Source: Schistocephalus solidus
Lineage: Eukaryota > Platyhelminthes > Cestoda > Diphyllobothriidea > Diphyllobothriidae
DNA length: 64,000 bases
Assembly: GCA_017591395.1 (NCBI GenBank)
Contig: WEDG01000306.1
Location: 87,514-151,513 of the forward strand
Reading direction: 5' to 3'
In this document: positions 12,060 to 24,840 of the stretch, piece after piece
How the letters are laid out: each line of letters begins with the position of its first letter
Numbering within the stretch: position 1 is the first letter of the stretch
Translations under genes and position numbers: made by a program
Notes under the pieces: model-generated
What the model was told of the DNA's origin: nothing
The model's database searches: none
Seen by the model: the letters and a program-made list of their open reading frames with translations, nothing else

Positions 12060-14785
12060 TAAAGCAACTGATAATATTGATACATATTTTTTGGGTGTCA
12101 CTCATTCTCCTTTTTCTACCATGCGTGTCAGAAACATGCAAACGGGGGACATTTCGGGAGACAGAGAGAGTTAGGCTTTATATTATTAGTTAAATTCAAT
12201 TAATTACCACAAAAAATCAGTCCTTCACCATTATTAGATTCATGTCCACAAACCATATTACGTCGAAAGATAACAAATGAATTAATAAGGGCAGCTTAAA
12301 GCAAAATAAGCATGCATGCTACATAAGTAGTCATTTTCTAATAAACGTGATTTCTTACAGGGTGCAAAAAGGAGTGCATTCAAGAGCGTGCATTCTGTTT
12401 TGTCCCTGATAGCTTACCTTCAGTCTTTACAATAGTCAATCTTACAACCCCTCTCAAACGCACCTTCCTAATAATAGTATTTTTTTGTATATTGGTAACC
12501 TTCGGCTAGAATGACACAGCTGTCATCAAAAGGCATAATGATCTTTAGATTACGTTCTCTTAATTCATACTTTCTTATTTTACAGTACTCATTAAAATGC
12601 CTTATATTTACCCACCTGACATAACTGAAGACATGCACTTCTATCGTCGTTTCTTATTAGGTATTTCAGAAGTTAATGGTGGTTGGGTTGTTGATGAGGC
12701 GTCAGGAGAGTTCTCTTTTGTCTTCGCAATAGGGGAAGGAGCAGGGGTATGATGGAATTTTCCAATAAAAACATCAATTTGACTACTGAAAATTAAATTA
12801 AGTAAGCTTTTGGCCTCATTCCACAAACGTTTGCCGTTAAAAGCGGGGCAGAGGCTGTCCGTTAAGCTTCTTAAAGGCCGTTTTTCAGAGGACGTTTGTA
12901 CAGGTGATCTCTATGCCATAAATATTACAAGTGCAGGTTGAACCTTTTCCTCACAAACATACTGACAGTTATGCGAACAATGCTAAGTCTACTTTTAAGC
13001 CTTGCTCACACACTAATCCCCAAGTCCCAACAAACACAAAACGCTTGCGTTGTCGTGCGGGAAGTTTCGGAAGGATGGATAGTACTGACCTGCCGTCCAT
13101 ACCTGCCGTCCCTTTTCGAGTTATGGCATTTTGCCTAGCTGTATATATGAATGGCTTTTACGCTAAAGCACCAAAAGCCTTTTTATTTCAAGATGATTTT
13201 CCTAGCGTATGATTTAATTATTCATGAAATCCAGGTGACAATTTTTACTGACGTCAATGACAGATGTCAACGTTAGCGACCTTGCTACTGATTAAGTCAA
13301 TCAAAAATCGAAGCAGACAAGTAAATATTTTGAACCCCATGCTTGAATATGCTACGTATACAGAATTATATTTTGCGTTATTGGTTCATTGTAAACGAAA
13401 TATTAAATTGCTTCAGTTATCAAAAGAGCCACGCGCATCTTGCTCGCATTCTTATTAATTAGTACGTAGAACTCGTAATAAAAGTGTATAAATAGTGAAA
13501 TGCGTAATCTTAAAAGAAAATATCTCGACAAATGTCATTAAACATTCTTTTTTCCCCTCCGCATCATGTCAATTCAAAGTGTGTTTGCATATAGCATTAA
13601 ATAATTTTCGTTTTTGGTGATTTCTGTCTAAAAATACGTATGGCAAAGGTTAGAGTTACTGCTTTTGAAGGTATTCTAACTTTTGTATCACAGAGCCTAT
13701 GCAAAATTTCGGCTACACAAATGTCATTAGGGTTTAATACATTCAAATTTAAATTAATGTCATTGCTTTGCAATTTCTTTCAGTCTATCCTAGCAGAACC
13801 ACTGTCAGAAAATATACGCCACCATATTAGGTACCAGATTATCAAGACATAATACACCATGGTAGACGAAAACCAAAATGGCAGTTCTAGCATATAAAAG
13901 GCGTGACTTTAATGCATGTGCTAATGCAATCATCAAGCATTAAATACTTATGCCCGTGGCCACTGTTCACAAGTAGGCTGCAGAAAACTTTTAATCTTTG
14001 TGTTAGAGCAGCATACTTTGATCGTTTTTTCTAAAAAAAATAAAAAATAATAAACTTCAATGTTCATATTTTGTCATTTTTGTTATAAAAATCGGAAATC
14101 ATATCTTATGCTGGCCGAAGTCAAGGCACCAAAGATTTTTACCGCATAAATTCCTGGCATCTGCAATTTATAGGTGGGAAAGTTAACAGAAAGCTGACTG
14201 AAATTTTAAAATATAAACGGCAGCAAATCGTATAACTTTTGTTGTAGTTTATTTTAAAAAAATTTTAAATGTGTTACGCATAATATTGTTTAGACAGGTT
14301 AATTTTTTATTGGATCTAAGTCTTTAAACTGCGTATCTAATGCTTTACTCCGGAGAACTATATTTCGTTAAAAGATATCCTTGAAAACCTGATACGGTCT
14401 TTATATATGTTGACCATAAATATAGATTTAATTTAATAAAATTCGTAAAAATACGTGAAATGTTGCAGTTGTAAATTTTCATTCCATAGAATGTACCACA
14501 GTGGTCGATAATATAATGCATTGACTCTCACCCAGTCCTGTGTCCCTCAGTTTTCTCTAACTGATAGGAAAGCTTCTACAATTAATGCTTATACATGCAA
14601 ACCAAAATTTGCTTAAAAATAATGTTAATATTCCCGTTTCGCTTCTTATCCCGCCTTGCGTCCGGCAACCATGCGTCTCAGGCATTGGCGTAATTGAGAA
14701 TGCCTCATATTGTGTTATTTCCTATTGGTCCATTGAATTTCTAAGCCTCCAACTGACACCCAATCTCTGTTGCATACAACAATAT
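12060..14785. other. AT-rich spacer, nothing recognised
   Basis: No exon or repeat that I can support. The short open frames near 12.9-13.4 kb and 13.6 kb have no recognisable domains. Confidence 0.5.
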
Positions 14786-14800
14786 TGAAAAATGAGGCAC

Positions 14801-14808
14801 ATAAATAG
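14801..14808 (+). promoter_or_regulatory. Possible TATA-like box before the FN3 signal-peptide exon
   Basis: An ATAAATAG string lies about 33-40 nt before the ATG at 14,841. A short upstream open frame starting at ATG 14,792 overlaps the start in another frame and ends across the donor site. The position fits a core promoter with a very short 5' UTR, but such strings are common in AT-rich DNA. Confidence 0.25.
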
Positions 14809-14840
14809 CTGGGATGTACACAATTTTGAAGTTCATCGAA

Positions 14841-14883
14841 ATGATGATTGCGAGAGTCATACTTCTGATATCCTGCGTGCTCG
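14841..14883 (+). CDS. Putative exon 1 (signal peptide) of the left FN3 gene copy
   Basis: The sequence from ATG 14,841 reads MMIARVILLISCVL, a basic residue followed by a hydrophobic core, and meets a good donor (CTCG|GTAAGC) after 14 codons plus one base, so the intron is phase 1. The first FN3 exon, 4.9 kb downstream at 19,823, needs exactly a phase-1 join. The joined start would be a signal peptide running straight into the FN3 domain. One short exon for the signal peptide followed by one exon per FN3 domain matches what is known of cestode 45W-type antigen genes. The link across the long intron is inference. A clear mirror copy of this exon in the right arm was not found. Confidence 0.5.
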
Positions 14884-17800
14884 GTAAGCCTTCTTTCCCA
14901 TGTTTCTTTAATATTCAACATAGATTGCTAAACTTCTAACATCGTTGCAACAGACTTCTTTACTTTTACGCATATTATTGCCAGTTAGAACAAGATAAAT
15001 TCATATCATGAACAGGATTGCGAGTCTTGCTATATACATAAATTAAAAACGGAAAGAATGCAAATCATATTTTTTCTCGCATTCACAAAAAACAGGCCGC
15101 TTAGTTGCCCCGGAACGAAGCCTGACGTTAAATCGCATTTATATGAAACAGTCAACTCCTTAATTTTGAATAAACAAAAGCTGATCAACTACCTTTATTT
15201 AGTATTACACTTAGTTAAGTCGAGCAATGTTTAATCTTTGACTGCACTTTAAATGTGAGATGACTGCCGAAAACTGCAGCTGTCAGCAATAGCATATTTG
15301 TGGTTTAACTGTGCTTGTTATCATTTATATATGCTAACGGTGGTATATCAAAGTTGATATAACTTTCAAAAACTTTGGACAACAGTCGGCAAAATTTAAA
15401 CTGAAAGCGTGGTTTACTTTTGCATGCCTTTAGTATCATAGTTCACATAATATCATGTGGACGTTGAAGTAACTTGAATTGATCATCATCTGCTTTGACC
15501 TTCTCTCAATGCAGGATTAATCAAATCACAAATGTTAAAGGATATATTCTTTGTGATCGAAACATAAAATCAAATGGTCAATTATCTTGTCTAGAATAAT
15601 AGCGCAAAAACGGCACATAATAATTGCCGATGCTTTCAATAAAAGGAATTTTCTACATCCCTTTGTCTTTATTTAGCCAATTTTACTTTCCTTTTATATT
15701 TAGTGCTGGATATTTAACAGTTACGTTTACCTTAACTGCAGAAATACAACAACAGTATGACTTCAGAAAGTAGTTTTTTTCAATAAAGCTAATGACAGAA
15801 AATAGTAAGACGTAATTATACATCTCTATACGAGGATTATATGTTACATTTAAAGTATATTTGGTTTGTAAAACCTGAAACGTTTTCAATGAGTAGCCAC
15901 ATTATTGAATTATGCATCCTTTTCCGTTTAATAATAAACAAAGGGAAAATAGATTTGCAAATTGTCATGCCACTTTCTAACGCTTAAAAACTTCAATCAC
16001 ATAATTTCCAAATCACATAACTTGAAACGTACCTTCCTTTATACTAGAGTAGTTATCCCCTAACAGCTATTAAATCACACTCAGTTCATTTAAATTGTTG
16101 AAAAAAATAACAAACAGGCCCAATTTAAATCTGATAGAATTTCAAATTGTATTAGGCCATTTTTTAAATGTAACCATTTCGTTTTTACAGGTCAAACATC
16201 TGGATCTGAAGCAATGGAGGGTATTCAAAATTTGTTTAAAGCGGTTTTCTTTTAATTTCTTTATCTATTTATATCATTGTAATTGCCTATAATTTTCAAA
16301 AAAAAACATGATGCTTAAACTTTCGAGTAAACGCCTTGGGTCAATGGTTTCTGTCATACTCAGCACGTTTCGAATGTTCAGTAAATGTTCGGTTATTACT
16401 GCTAAACGCTGCAGTCATTTATAGTACTCCATTTTTATGAGATTCCTACAGTTATACACTTAACCAAATATTACTTTCAGACATGTCGATACAACTTTCA
16501 AAGGCATTATTATGGAAATAAGGTTAACCTTGTGTGTGCTAATGGTATCACTGTTCTCCTAATATACTCCAAATCCTGAATTAACTTAAATTGACCATAG
16601 GCTGCTTTTGCCGTATGTTCGTACAGGAAATGATTAAATGACAAATTTTGAAAATTATATTTTATGCGATTGGTAGCATAAAATCACACCGTACAATCTC
16701 CCCGCAAAAAAAATACCAGAATACCGCCTTAAAGAAACTGTCAATGCTCAAAATATAAAGAAGTGTCAACACACGAGTAAATTTATTAAGAAGCTAAACT
16801 TTTTTCCTTTGTATGTAGTGCTAGAAATGTAAGAGTTTAACTCTCCTTACTGCAATAACAAAGTAACCGGATATTTTTAGAAAGGATTTTTATTTGCTTA
16901 CCGTTAAGTGGATATTAAAATATATTGAGGTTTTGCTATGGAACTTTTCCGAATGTAAAAATTATTTAAAAAGCACCTTTTTCTTAGATAAATGGTGGTC
17001 TGCGAAGCCACATTGAAAATTGCATAATGCAAACTTTATCGCTCTGATGTGCCCGTGATAATTACAGCAGTCTTAAAGCGAAGCCAATTGTTTGTCCTGT
17101 CTGCTCATTGGCATAGAAAACGCACACACGCGCATCCATATTTATTTGCCGATTTTAGAATGCAAGAAGTAAGCCGTGATTTTCTGTGTGAATTAAGCTA
17201 TTATTCCATTAAATAGAGTTTATAGTTCTCTAAAATCTCCTGCATTGTTTTATACACTACCTGAGGTTGTGCTGAAATATGAATTTGAATAGAAGACCAA
17301 ATGCGCCATAGTTCAAAATTCTTAAATATTGTAGTTAATTGGTATAGAGAAAAAGGAGATCGCTTGGACAGTGCTTGCGTATAATAATCTTCTGAATTAT
17401 TTCTTGATAAACACTTATTTTGTTGTACAGATCATATTTGTCATTAGCTAGTGAATTAGGTATTTCATAAAATCTTATCCAAACGCACTGAAGCATTACA
17501 TCCGTAAATTAAATAAAACATTCAAACGCAGGATATCTTATATTTGCTTTGCGTCTGATGGAAAACATAGTGAGCACCCTTTTCTATGCTGTCTTTATTT
17601 CGGCCGAAGAATGCCGCTTCTGTGAGTTGCATGATTTAATTGTGTATTTTAATTTACAAGGTATGGCCGTTATAGTGCCTCTACCTTTTCATTTGACATA
17701 AATTTCAGTTTTAGAGTTTTTTCATTGTGAAACGACTAAATCACTCAAGAGGAATATGCAAACACACACAAATTGACAAATAATTAAGAACAACGTCTCT

Positions 17801-19822
17801 TCATTGCACATAATATCGAAGACGCCTTGACAATGATTATTTTAACACACATACTTAATACAATATAGTCTCGTTAGAAAACAAACTACACTAAGCTTAC
17901 CACTGGTTATTTTTAACGCCTTAAAAAGAATTTCGCAATTAAAGTGCAGGGACGGGGTCCAACTTTTAATTTCGGTTTTATATGCTACACAGGTTTACTG
18001 ATCACCCACTGCATTCATCGTTCACCATGCATTGCCTTTGTTAACGTTTTATAATATCAACGTCAATTATGTTCCTAAGGAAGCGCAACAGATAACATGT
18101 AGATCCCGCATGGTTTAACGAGGACTTACTATACGGTTCATGCCGTATTTAAGATTTATAGAATTTGAGTTTAATCGAGAAAGCAAAATTCTATATGATT
18201 GCACCGAAGCGCATATTATAAAAATAACATTCTTTATGAGGTTTTAGGTTGACTCGAAGAAATCTAAATAGAATTTCAGTTGCTATTCGCAACATACAAT
18301 AAGAGCATATCAATTAAGATTTATCACTGCAAATTTTGTTAAACATAACTATGATGAAGGAGTTAGATAAGTCTCAATTTATTGAGTTTGACTTGCATCG
18401 AGAAAGCAGGGTTCTCTACGATTTCACTGAAAGGCACATCACGATAATAAAATTATTAATCAGACCATATGTTGATATATATGACCTTAACTAAATAAGC
18501 ATGTCATTTAAGTATATCAAAGGGAAATATGCCTTTGCTAGTTTTTTTTAAGATTTAACTCTAGTAAAGGCGTATGAAAGGTTTTAAATTATCTTTGAAA
18601 TATTTGTGAATAAATGAGGATCTTCCATCTTTCTAGCCGATTGTTTACAAATTGTGACTAAGTTCTGTTTTAATTAAAATTGGCACACCATGATACGTTT
18701 AAAACAATTCACCGAAAAATGAATACTTGCTCAATCTTTCTGATCATGTTGACTCTTTGGGTTTCACTTGTACACTCAGGCAAACAAGAAACGTTTACAA
18801 ATAAATTGATTATAGAATTTACATTAGATCATTCACGACTACCTCATCCCGTAGGTTAATTATTGAACTTGCACTTTCGTTAGTTATTTGCGGGCGGATG
18901 CGTGTTTAATGAACATTGTTTAAAGATTTAATTGAGGCAAACTTTTGGAAACTTCGTCCTTGTTTTGACGTCCAAAGGTATAAGTGATAGGTTTTTGGAG
19001 CAAACAAAAGAGAGGAATTTTCTATTTAAACTGAAGCCTTTTTCGATATATTTGCTTAAATTGGGGTTGAAAGGATACAATTTTCTCTCCGCAAAGTTAC
19101 TAACGCAAAGCTTGGAATTTGCGTTAAGATTGAACATTTCCAAGTAACTGCCTGTATAAATATTAATCTATTACAAAACTGCTGTGTAAAAAACAAATGG
19201 ACAGCAAAGAAATGGTTGTTCTTAAATTCAGTAAATAAGAGCCAGTTTTAGCAATAAAGTATTTATTTATATGCCGTGTAAATATTAATATTCAGGTTGA
19301 CGCACTTCGACTGGGTGTCAAAGTTGATTTATTTTCATCTCTTTATTGTCAGTCAGGTTACATTTGAGTAAACATAATGAGTAACGTAATGATTGCGAAA
19401 AGTACTTGAACGTCCTCCGATTTGCTGTCTTATTTAAATGTATTATGCTGAACCATCAATTCCCAGAATAAAATTGGTGGTATGGAGTAAGTAGATTAAC
19501 TATGCAATAAACCTGGAGTTCCGTTAATGTTAAAAACATTAAATATGCATTTATTAAAGGCACTTTTTGTGTAGACATTACGTTCCCTTATATGTTGAAG
19601 GTTAGCGAAAATACTTCTTTAGGAGAGAAATGTTCGACTAAAATTATATGATAAAAAAGAACATGAGAACCGCTCATACGTATAATAGATGTCCTACAAA
19701 GATATATTAATAATGTAAACATAAATTATTGAATAATAAATTTTCATTCAAACAAAGTGGATCGTTTACGGTAAAGGAGTTCAATTCATTGAACTATTGT
19801 TTTGTTATTTTCAATCTCTCAG
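14884..19822 (+). other. Putative long intron of the left FN3 copy; outer left arm of the inverted duplication
   Basis: AT-rich DNA with no exon I can support. About 15.3-15.8 and 16.4-16.85 kb form a decayed direct duplication with a period near 1.1 kb (shared tatatcaaagttgatataactttcaaa-like, tacattcctttg-like and gtgctgga/gtgctaga blocks). From about 15.6 to 17.9 kb the DNA is colinear in inverse orientation with 35.6-37.8 kb, but strongly diverged: for example gcttggacagtgcttgcg at about 17,364 matches the reverse complement near 36,08 kb, and gccgaagaatgccgcttc near 17,603 matches near 35,84 kb. 18.0-19.7 kb is only weakly matched. Confidence 0.5.
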
Positions 19823-20105
19823 ATAATGATATGCCCAGTCTCCTGAGGGCGGATGTGTACAGCTCGCGTGCAATGAGAGTAGTTTTTGAAGAGCCCATCA
19901 TTCGCGATGTAAAGTTTGACGACTTTCGACTGAATATATCCGGAGATTTCCAAAAAAAGCCAACTGATTGGACAAACAAATGGTGTGGTGCTACTTGACT
20001 CTCTTAAACCTTCAACAACCTATAAAATATCCTTGGAGGCCAAGTATGCTGGAACGGAGATTTTCAGCAAACCGAGATGGACAACTGCCACAACCTTTGC
20101 GGAAG
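19823..20105 (+). pseudogene. FN3 domain 1 exon, left copy, frameshifted
   Basis: The exon starts after a TCTCTCAG acceptor and ends at GAAG|GTTC. It encodes a fibronectin type III domain beginning DMPSLLRADVYSSRAMRVVF and ending in a KPSTTYK...PRWTTATT strand pattern. At 19,952-19,958 there are seven A residues where the right-arm copy has six; the extra base shifts the frame and gives a stop at about 19,996. The rest of the exon is intact in the shifted frame. Without the extra base it would be 94 codons with phase-1 introns on both sides, like the other copy. Confidence 0.85.
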
Positions 20106-20265
20106 GTTCAATTTTCTCATTGTCATTATTAAACTCTCTTTTAGTATATGCAATTTCACCTGCCTTACTAATAATACAAAATACAACCTTTTAAAAATTT
20201 TATTGGAAATTTCAATCTCTCAGAATAATGTGAAACGCAAGTTTTTTTCGTTTCTCCTTTTTTAG

Positions 20266-20537
20266 GAACCGACAAACCGAAAAACCTAAAAGCTGAGGCA
20301 ATAAGTGCCACCTCCCTCAAGGTCACCTGGGACGCACCAGTGAACGTGCATTTGGATAGCAAACGCTATTTGTTGGAAGTTGGTTAAGTACGCAAAGAAT
20401 TCCATTTCAATGATTTTAACGGGACATACACGATTAATGGTTTGAAGCCAGGCCGAAAGTACAAGGTGCTTGTTCGCCTCAGTTTGCGGAATCCCAATTA
20501 TTTGGCGCCAGCTGCGGAGATTGATGTAGAGACTTAG
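20266..20537 (+). pseudogene. FN3 domain 2 exon, left copy, nonsense codon
   Basis: The exon begins after TTTTTTAG and joins the previous exon in phase 1 (GAA G|GA ACC), giving TDKPKNLKAE, then SATSLKVTW, then the GLKPGRKYKVLV strand and the end AAEIDVET-stop at 20,535-20,537. At 20,385-20,387 a TAA replaces the GAA of the right copy, truncating the domain after LLEVG. Together with the frameshift in the upstream exon this makes the left gene copy a probable pseudogene. The pattern of hydrophobic residues, the conserved Trp and the Y-V-V motif identify the FN3 fold. Confidence 0.88.
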
Positions 20538-22248
20538 CCCTTCGTTAGTGCTCATGTGTTTTCCTCGTAAGTTAACATCCCTTGCACTGCATACAATCTT
20601 TTCTCACCAACATTATATAATAAGACATTTTTTCGTGAAATTACTTGACTCAGTATTTTGGTTTGCATTCCTTGTCATTCAAGCAATCCGTTTACGACGA
20701 AGTAATGGTTTTGACTTGTTCACTGCGGATTGCTTGTAGTGTTGCAATGAGTTTACAAACGTGATAGGAGACCAATTTCATTTCAATCAAAAAATAGTGA
20801 GCTCAGACATCTGATGACATCAGCTTACACAGCATGCTGAATGAAATTGAAAGGTTGTTTCATAAGATGCTAAACAAATGGTGCAACTCATATTTGACTA
20901 TATACTTATAGTTTTTATGACACCGGAAATAAACATGAAAATTAAATAGTAATGAATTATTATTATTCGCTGATTGTTGTTTTTCTGACAAAGTTATATT
21001 TTACCAAAAGTGGCCGCTTGACTCGTGCTGCTTAAATGCATGGCAAGATCTCGTTTAAAACTTCGAATATAAAATTACCTTTAAATAAGCTGACTGATTT
21101 ATGTAGCTTGGCATTATGAGCCGTCTATTAGCGCAAATTGCAACACCTTACGTTTGAATTGAATTTCTAATAGCTGTTACTCATTCTATATCACGATTCC
21201 GAAACGCTTATATAACGGTGTTAGTAAACACAGATAAAAAGGATTCGACGAAATGTTAATGTTTTGTTGTAGTATATTGGTTGGTTTGCCAATGGTCTCT
21301 TTTTTATTGCACGCATGTTTAGGAGTAATCTTGTCTGAAAAATCAAAAATAAGTTTAACAAATTTACAAGTATTTGCTAGGGGAATTATTTATTTTTTTC
21401 ATATTCATTATTTTTATTCTGAAATTGTATGATTTGTATTTATTCGTTTGCCCCATGTAAAGAGTGCATTAAGTTTTTTCTACTTTAAAGGCACCATCGA
21501 TTTTCGTGCACTTGAATGTTCCTTACTCACTGGGTAGATGTTTCTCTCTTTGCAAATATGAGTATAACTTAAACAATGTCATTTTGGAATGTTTCTTTCT
21601 TGATTACTTTGCATGATGTAACCTGCATTGTTTGCTATGACTAAGCAATCTTTCTTCTCATTTATTTGCCATAATGTCTTTCCTATCTGGTATTTGGTTT
21701 GAAATTGTGTACTTCTCTATTTTTGGTGTTAGATACCTTTGTGTTTTAATACTTTTAATATATTGCACAAACAAATAGTTCAGGAATCTTCTGCAGCTAT
21801 CATACAAAACCAAATTAATGATGCTGAGGATTAAAATATTAAATAATATTTACTCTTGCATAGCGCTAAGAATTTAAACGAACCTCCTTAGATGAGGTAA
21901 AAATCTGAAAAATCGCTTGGGTCTTGGGTAGCCAGTAGGATCACTGGGACCTATAGAGTTTTCACTGAAAAGAAAGAGCATTTTGATGCCCTAAAATAAA
22001 GTACGCTATTCCGAACAGAATAAATGTAGCAGTTTTAAAAACGACAACCATGCTTTCTTAACATCTGCCAGGGATCATTAAGCACACCGGGTTATATATA
22101 AATAGCGATATCAGCCTCATTTGTTTTGACGGAAAGACCTTCCCGTTCTTGGTGGAAACGCAGACGTTTGGGTAGCCAGAAGATAACGAATAATACTCAA
22201 TCAAAAATTAAGGAAATTGTTTACGGAGCAAACAATATAAACCAAGTA
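20538..22248 (+). other. 3' flank of the left FN3 copy (palindrome arm)
   Basis: No coding exon seen. A possible splice donor (TCGTAAGT) follows the stop codon at 20,565-20,572 and is kept in the right arm, so the 3' UTR may be spliced. An AATAAA polyadenylation-type hexamer is at 20,928-20,933 and is also conserved in the mirror arm. A near-perfect inverse copy of the whole stretch lies at 27.24-28.95 kb. Confidence 0.6.
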
Positions 22249-22869
22249 ATATATGCAAAAAAACTGAGCAGGCGTTCCATTTTAGTTCTGATTTTGTGTA
22301 TTGTCAAATGCGTTTAACAGATTGGTTAAGATTCTTGTAACATGCTTGTCAAAACGTATAGCAAAACGCTATATGTGTGTTTCCCGATCATGATAATTCA
22401 TTTAATCAATTTGAAGGGTAGGTTTCAGTTCATTTTTCAGTTTATTACAGGATAATAGGCAAACGCCTCTGATTTATATTTCATCAGATGAAAATGGGAA
22501 GAATTTGCGAAAATTAAGGTAGACATTTTATATGAAAACCCGTATTCAGTAAAACTATAAATATTACAAAATGAAAAATTACACATATCACTGTGGTCAC
22601 AAAATAAAAAAAAGATGAGACAAAAAAACTTGGGCCTTTTTATAGAAAGGAATATGTGGAAGAGGGTTTGTGGGTTTTTAAAAAGATAAAAACTGGCTCC
22701 TGGGAGAATAACAAAAGCGTGAGGTAGGACTGATGTTGATGTGAGCGTATAAATATTCAAAACGCTTATTTTCGAGGGAGAAATAATATTACGAAAGGAA
22801 CTACTTTTTACCACCACAGGTTTGATCAGAATGCGTATCAACTAGCTAAAAGCCTAACCGTCAAGGATG
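22249..22869. other. About 620-bp insertion unique to the left arm
   Basis: In the right arm the flanks are joined directly: reading its reverse strand, ...acatttgtttac-type flank then accaagta then tagatagggg. In the left arm accaagta (ending near 22,248) and tagatagggg (from about 22,871) are separated by this block. It includes a 134-codon reverse-strand open frame (22,437-22,841) rich in Phe, Ser and Ile, with no domain that I recognise. No terminal inverted repeats or poly-A were obvious; a target duplication, if any, is only a few bases. It could equally be a deletion in the right arm. Confidence 0.7.
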
Positions 22870-23169
22870 CTAGATAGGGGAAACAGTCGCGATCATCATC
22901 AGTACACTAAAAGACGAAAGATAAAACGACCGTAGAGAACGTAATGTTCATGGCCAAAATGCCATAGAATCTAAACTGATACTGTCATTACCGAACACCG
23001 AGACCACCGACAGAGGAACCCGACACATCCACCACCAGTCCGCGTAGGGCTCACACTGGTTAAGGTCACAAATAACATAGCCCTAAGGTGCTGCGGATGC
23101 AATTGCGAACGAGGTTGTAGAAAGGAGTAAAGAAAGACGAGAACGCCGAAGACCGGGGGAAACATAAGA

Positions 23170-24840
23170 GTCATCAATTTTTCCAAATGATGGTTGAAAG
23201 CAAAACAAATCGAAAAAAAGCAGCTGTGAAATGGCCTCTTGTTAAAAGATGATGGATAAGAAGCAAAACAGCTCCCAAGGGATATAAAGCATAAGTTGCT
23301 TCTTAGCGTAGCACGAAAGTATATTGGGAGATCCGGCTATTAAGTAAGAAGAATTTAACATAATGAGCTCGAGGGTGCATTTTCGCACAAGAGATGACTA
23401 TGAAGCAGACTCCTGCTCAATTCAGTATCCAGATTGCAACTCCGATTATGTTTATCGGCAAACGCAACGGCAGGGGTATAACATGAGTGCGCAAATATAA
23501 CCTAATTGTTGAGCGATTATTTCAATTAGGATGGGTTATGAAGACATCTTTGTTCGTACGGTGATACGCTGCATGAGATACATAATTTGTAGACAGTTTT
23601 CTTAATTCGCGATGGTCCTTTCTCAGGGTCATGATGAAAGCTGCAGAGAAAGGGTGTGGACAATAATTAGTTAATCAAATCCTTGTTAAGATAGATAGGC
23701 AGGCTTTGCTTAAATTTAGAATTGTAATTAAATACCATAATATGGATTAACAGATTATTCCAAAGAAGGCAGATAACGCAAAGCTTTGAGAAGTGAAGGA
23801 TATAGGAGAGGGTCTTATCAGCGAAACATAACGAAGGACAGACGGACGAATAACTGGAGTAAGGGATACGCTTCGGGGAATATTTGAACTATTATTAAAG
23901 CGTTTACATAGGCAAAAGGCAGTAAAAAGTTTCGCAATCCAAAGCAATTTTATGTTTGTTAGCTGGCACCTATTCAAGTAGGAAATTGTTGCATGTTTCG
24001 GTGGTATTATGTCTCGAGTATAATTTCTTTGGACAATTTATAATTTAGAACAGCTGGATTTGCTCATAAAACTATAGAATGCGCAGCAAAATTCAAGAGT
24101 TCGAAAGACACACATTTATAATTTAGCATCAATAGCTGATTAGCGTCAGGAAAGCACTGTCGAAACGAACATTTGTAACGAAATAAAGTTATTACAATGT
24201 ATGCAGATAAAAGGGATAAGTATTAAATAATGTAAGCAGAACTTGGCCTGATAGGGCAATAGTTTTGCGATGAACTGAAATCAATTGGGAACTAGAAAAT
24301 AGGCAGTGAAAAAACTCTTACCTTGAAAATTGATGCAGACTTCAATAGGCCTCCATTTTAAAATAGGAGGTAGGAGAAAAAAATTCTTAGGAAAATAAGG
24401 TTAAGGGGGTAAAGTAGGCTAATACTGCAGTTGTATTTCAGAATGAAATAATGAAACGTTTCAATGGTTTTTTTTGGATCACAACGGTGCATTACACAAA
24501 ATCTCGCGAAAAGGTCTCAGTGGAATTGACGCCTTAGCGTCCAAGGTAACATAATTGAATTCTGATGACATTAAGTATCCAACGAAAAGGGAACATTATT
24601 GACTGTGCATGTATAAGTGACTTCCATATTTTGAATGACTGGGAGTATAAGGAGACATCGTGATCCCTGAGAGACTCGAGGTCAAAACATGAAGAAAGAT
24701 GCTTGAAAAAGATGAGCAAACTAAAGTTCAATAGAACCAGTGTTGAGATAAATGTGCAGTCTTCGCTTGAATGCACGTATATGAGTTAGAGACCTAATTT
24801 CAATTGGCATATTATTCCAAAGTAAGTTGTACCTAGATGA
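23170..24840 (-). repeat. Repeat U, reverse-oriented copy in the left palindrome arm
   Basis: This matches 31.07-32.74 kb in inverse orientation (paired positions sum to about 55,912) and pairs with 25.37-26.95 kb within the palindrome. Its start (reverse strand, about 24,840-24,720) reads LWNNMPIEIRSL then AFKRRLHIYL, the C-terminal signature of a CR1-like LINE, so U appears to be a LINE tail plus a long non-coding 3' segment or a composite of several insertions. Multiple open frames inside are shadows of the repeat. Confidence 0.8.

Larger units (their letters stand above)
19691..24590 (+). repeat. Inner left arm of a large palindrome
   Basis: The reverse complement of this arm is found at about 25,370-29,800. 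Paired positions sum to about 49,487 in the outer part (FN3 exons and 3' flank), about 50,108 after a ~620-bp left-only insertion, and about 49,967 inside a ~145-bp right-only insertion. The match runs through exons, introns, 3' flank and repeat-U DNA with long identical runs. The spacer between the arms is about 0.8 kb (24.59-25.37 kb). Confidence 0.88.

Noticed and set aside
14585..14788. 67-codon forward frame upstream of the signal-peptide exon
   Set aside because: No similarity to the FN3 gene and it ends before the TATA-like box; probably random.
22437..22841. 134-codon reverse-strand open frame as a gene
   Set aside because: No domain, no homologous frame in the right arm, and it lies wholly inside an insertion; kept only as an observation.
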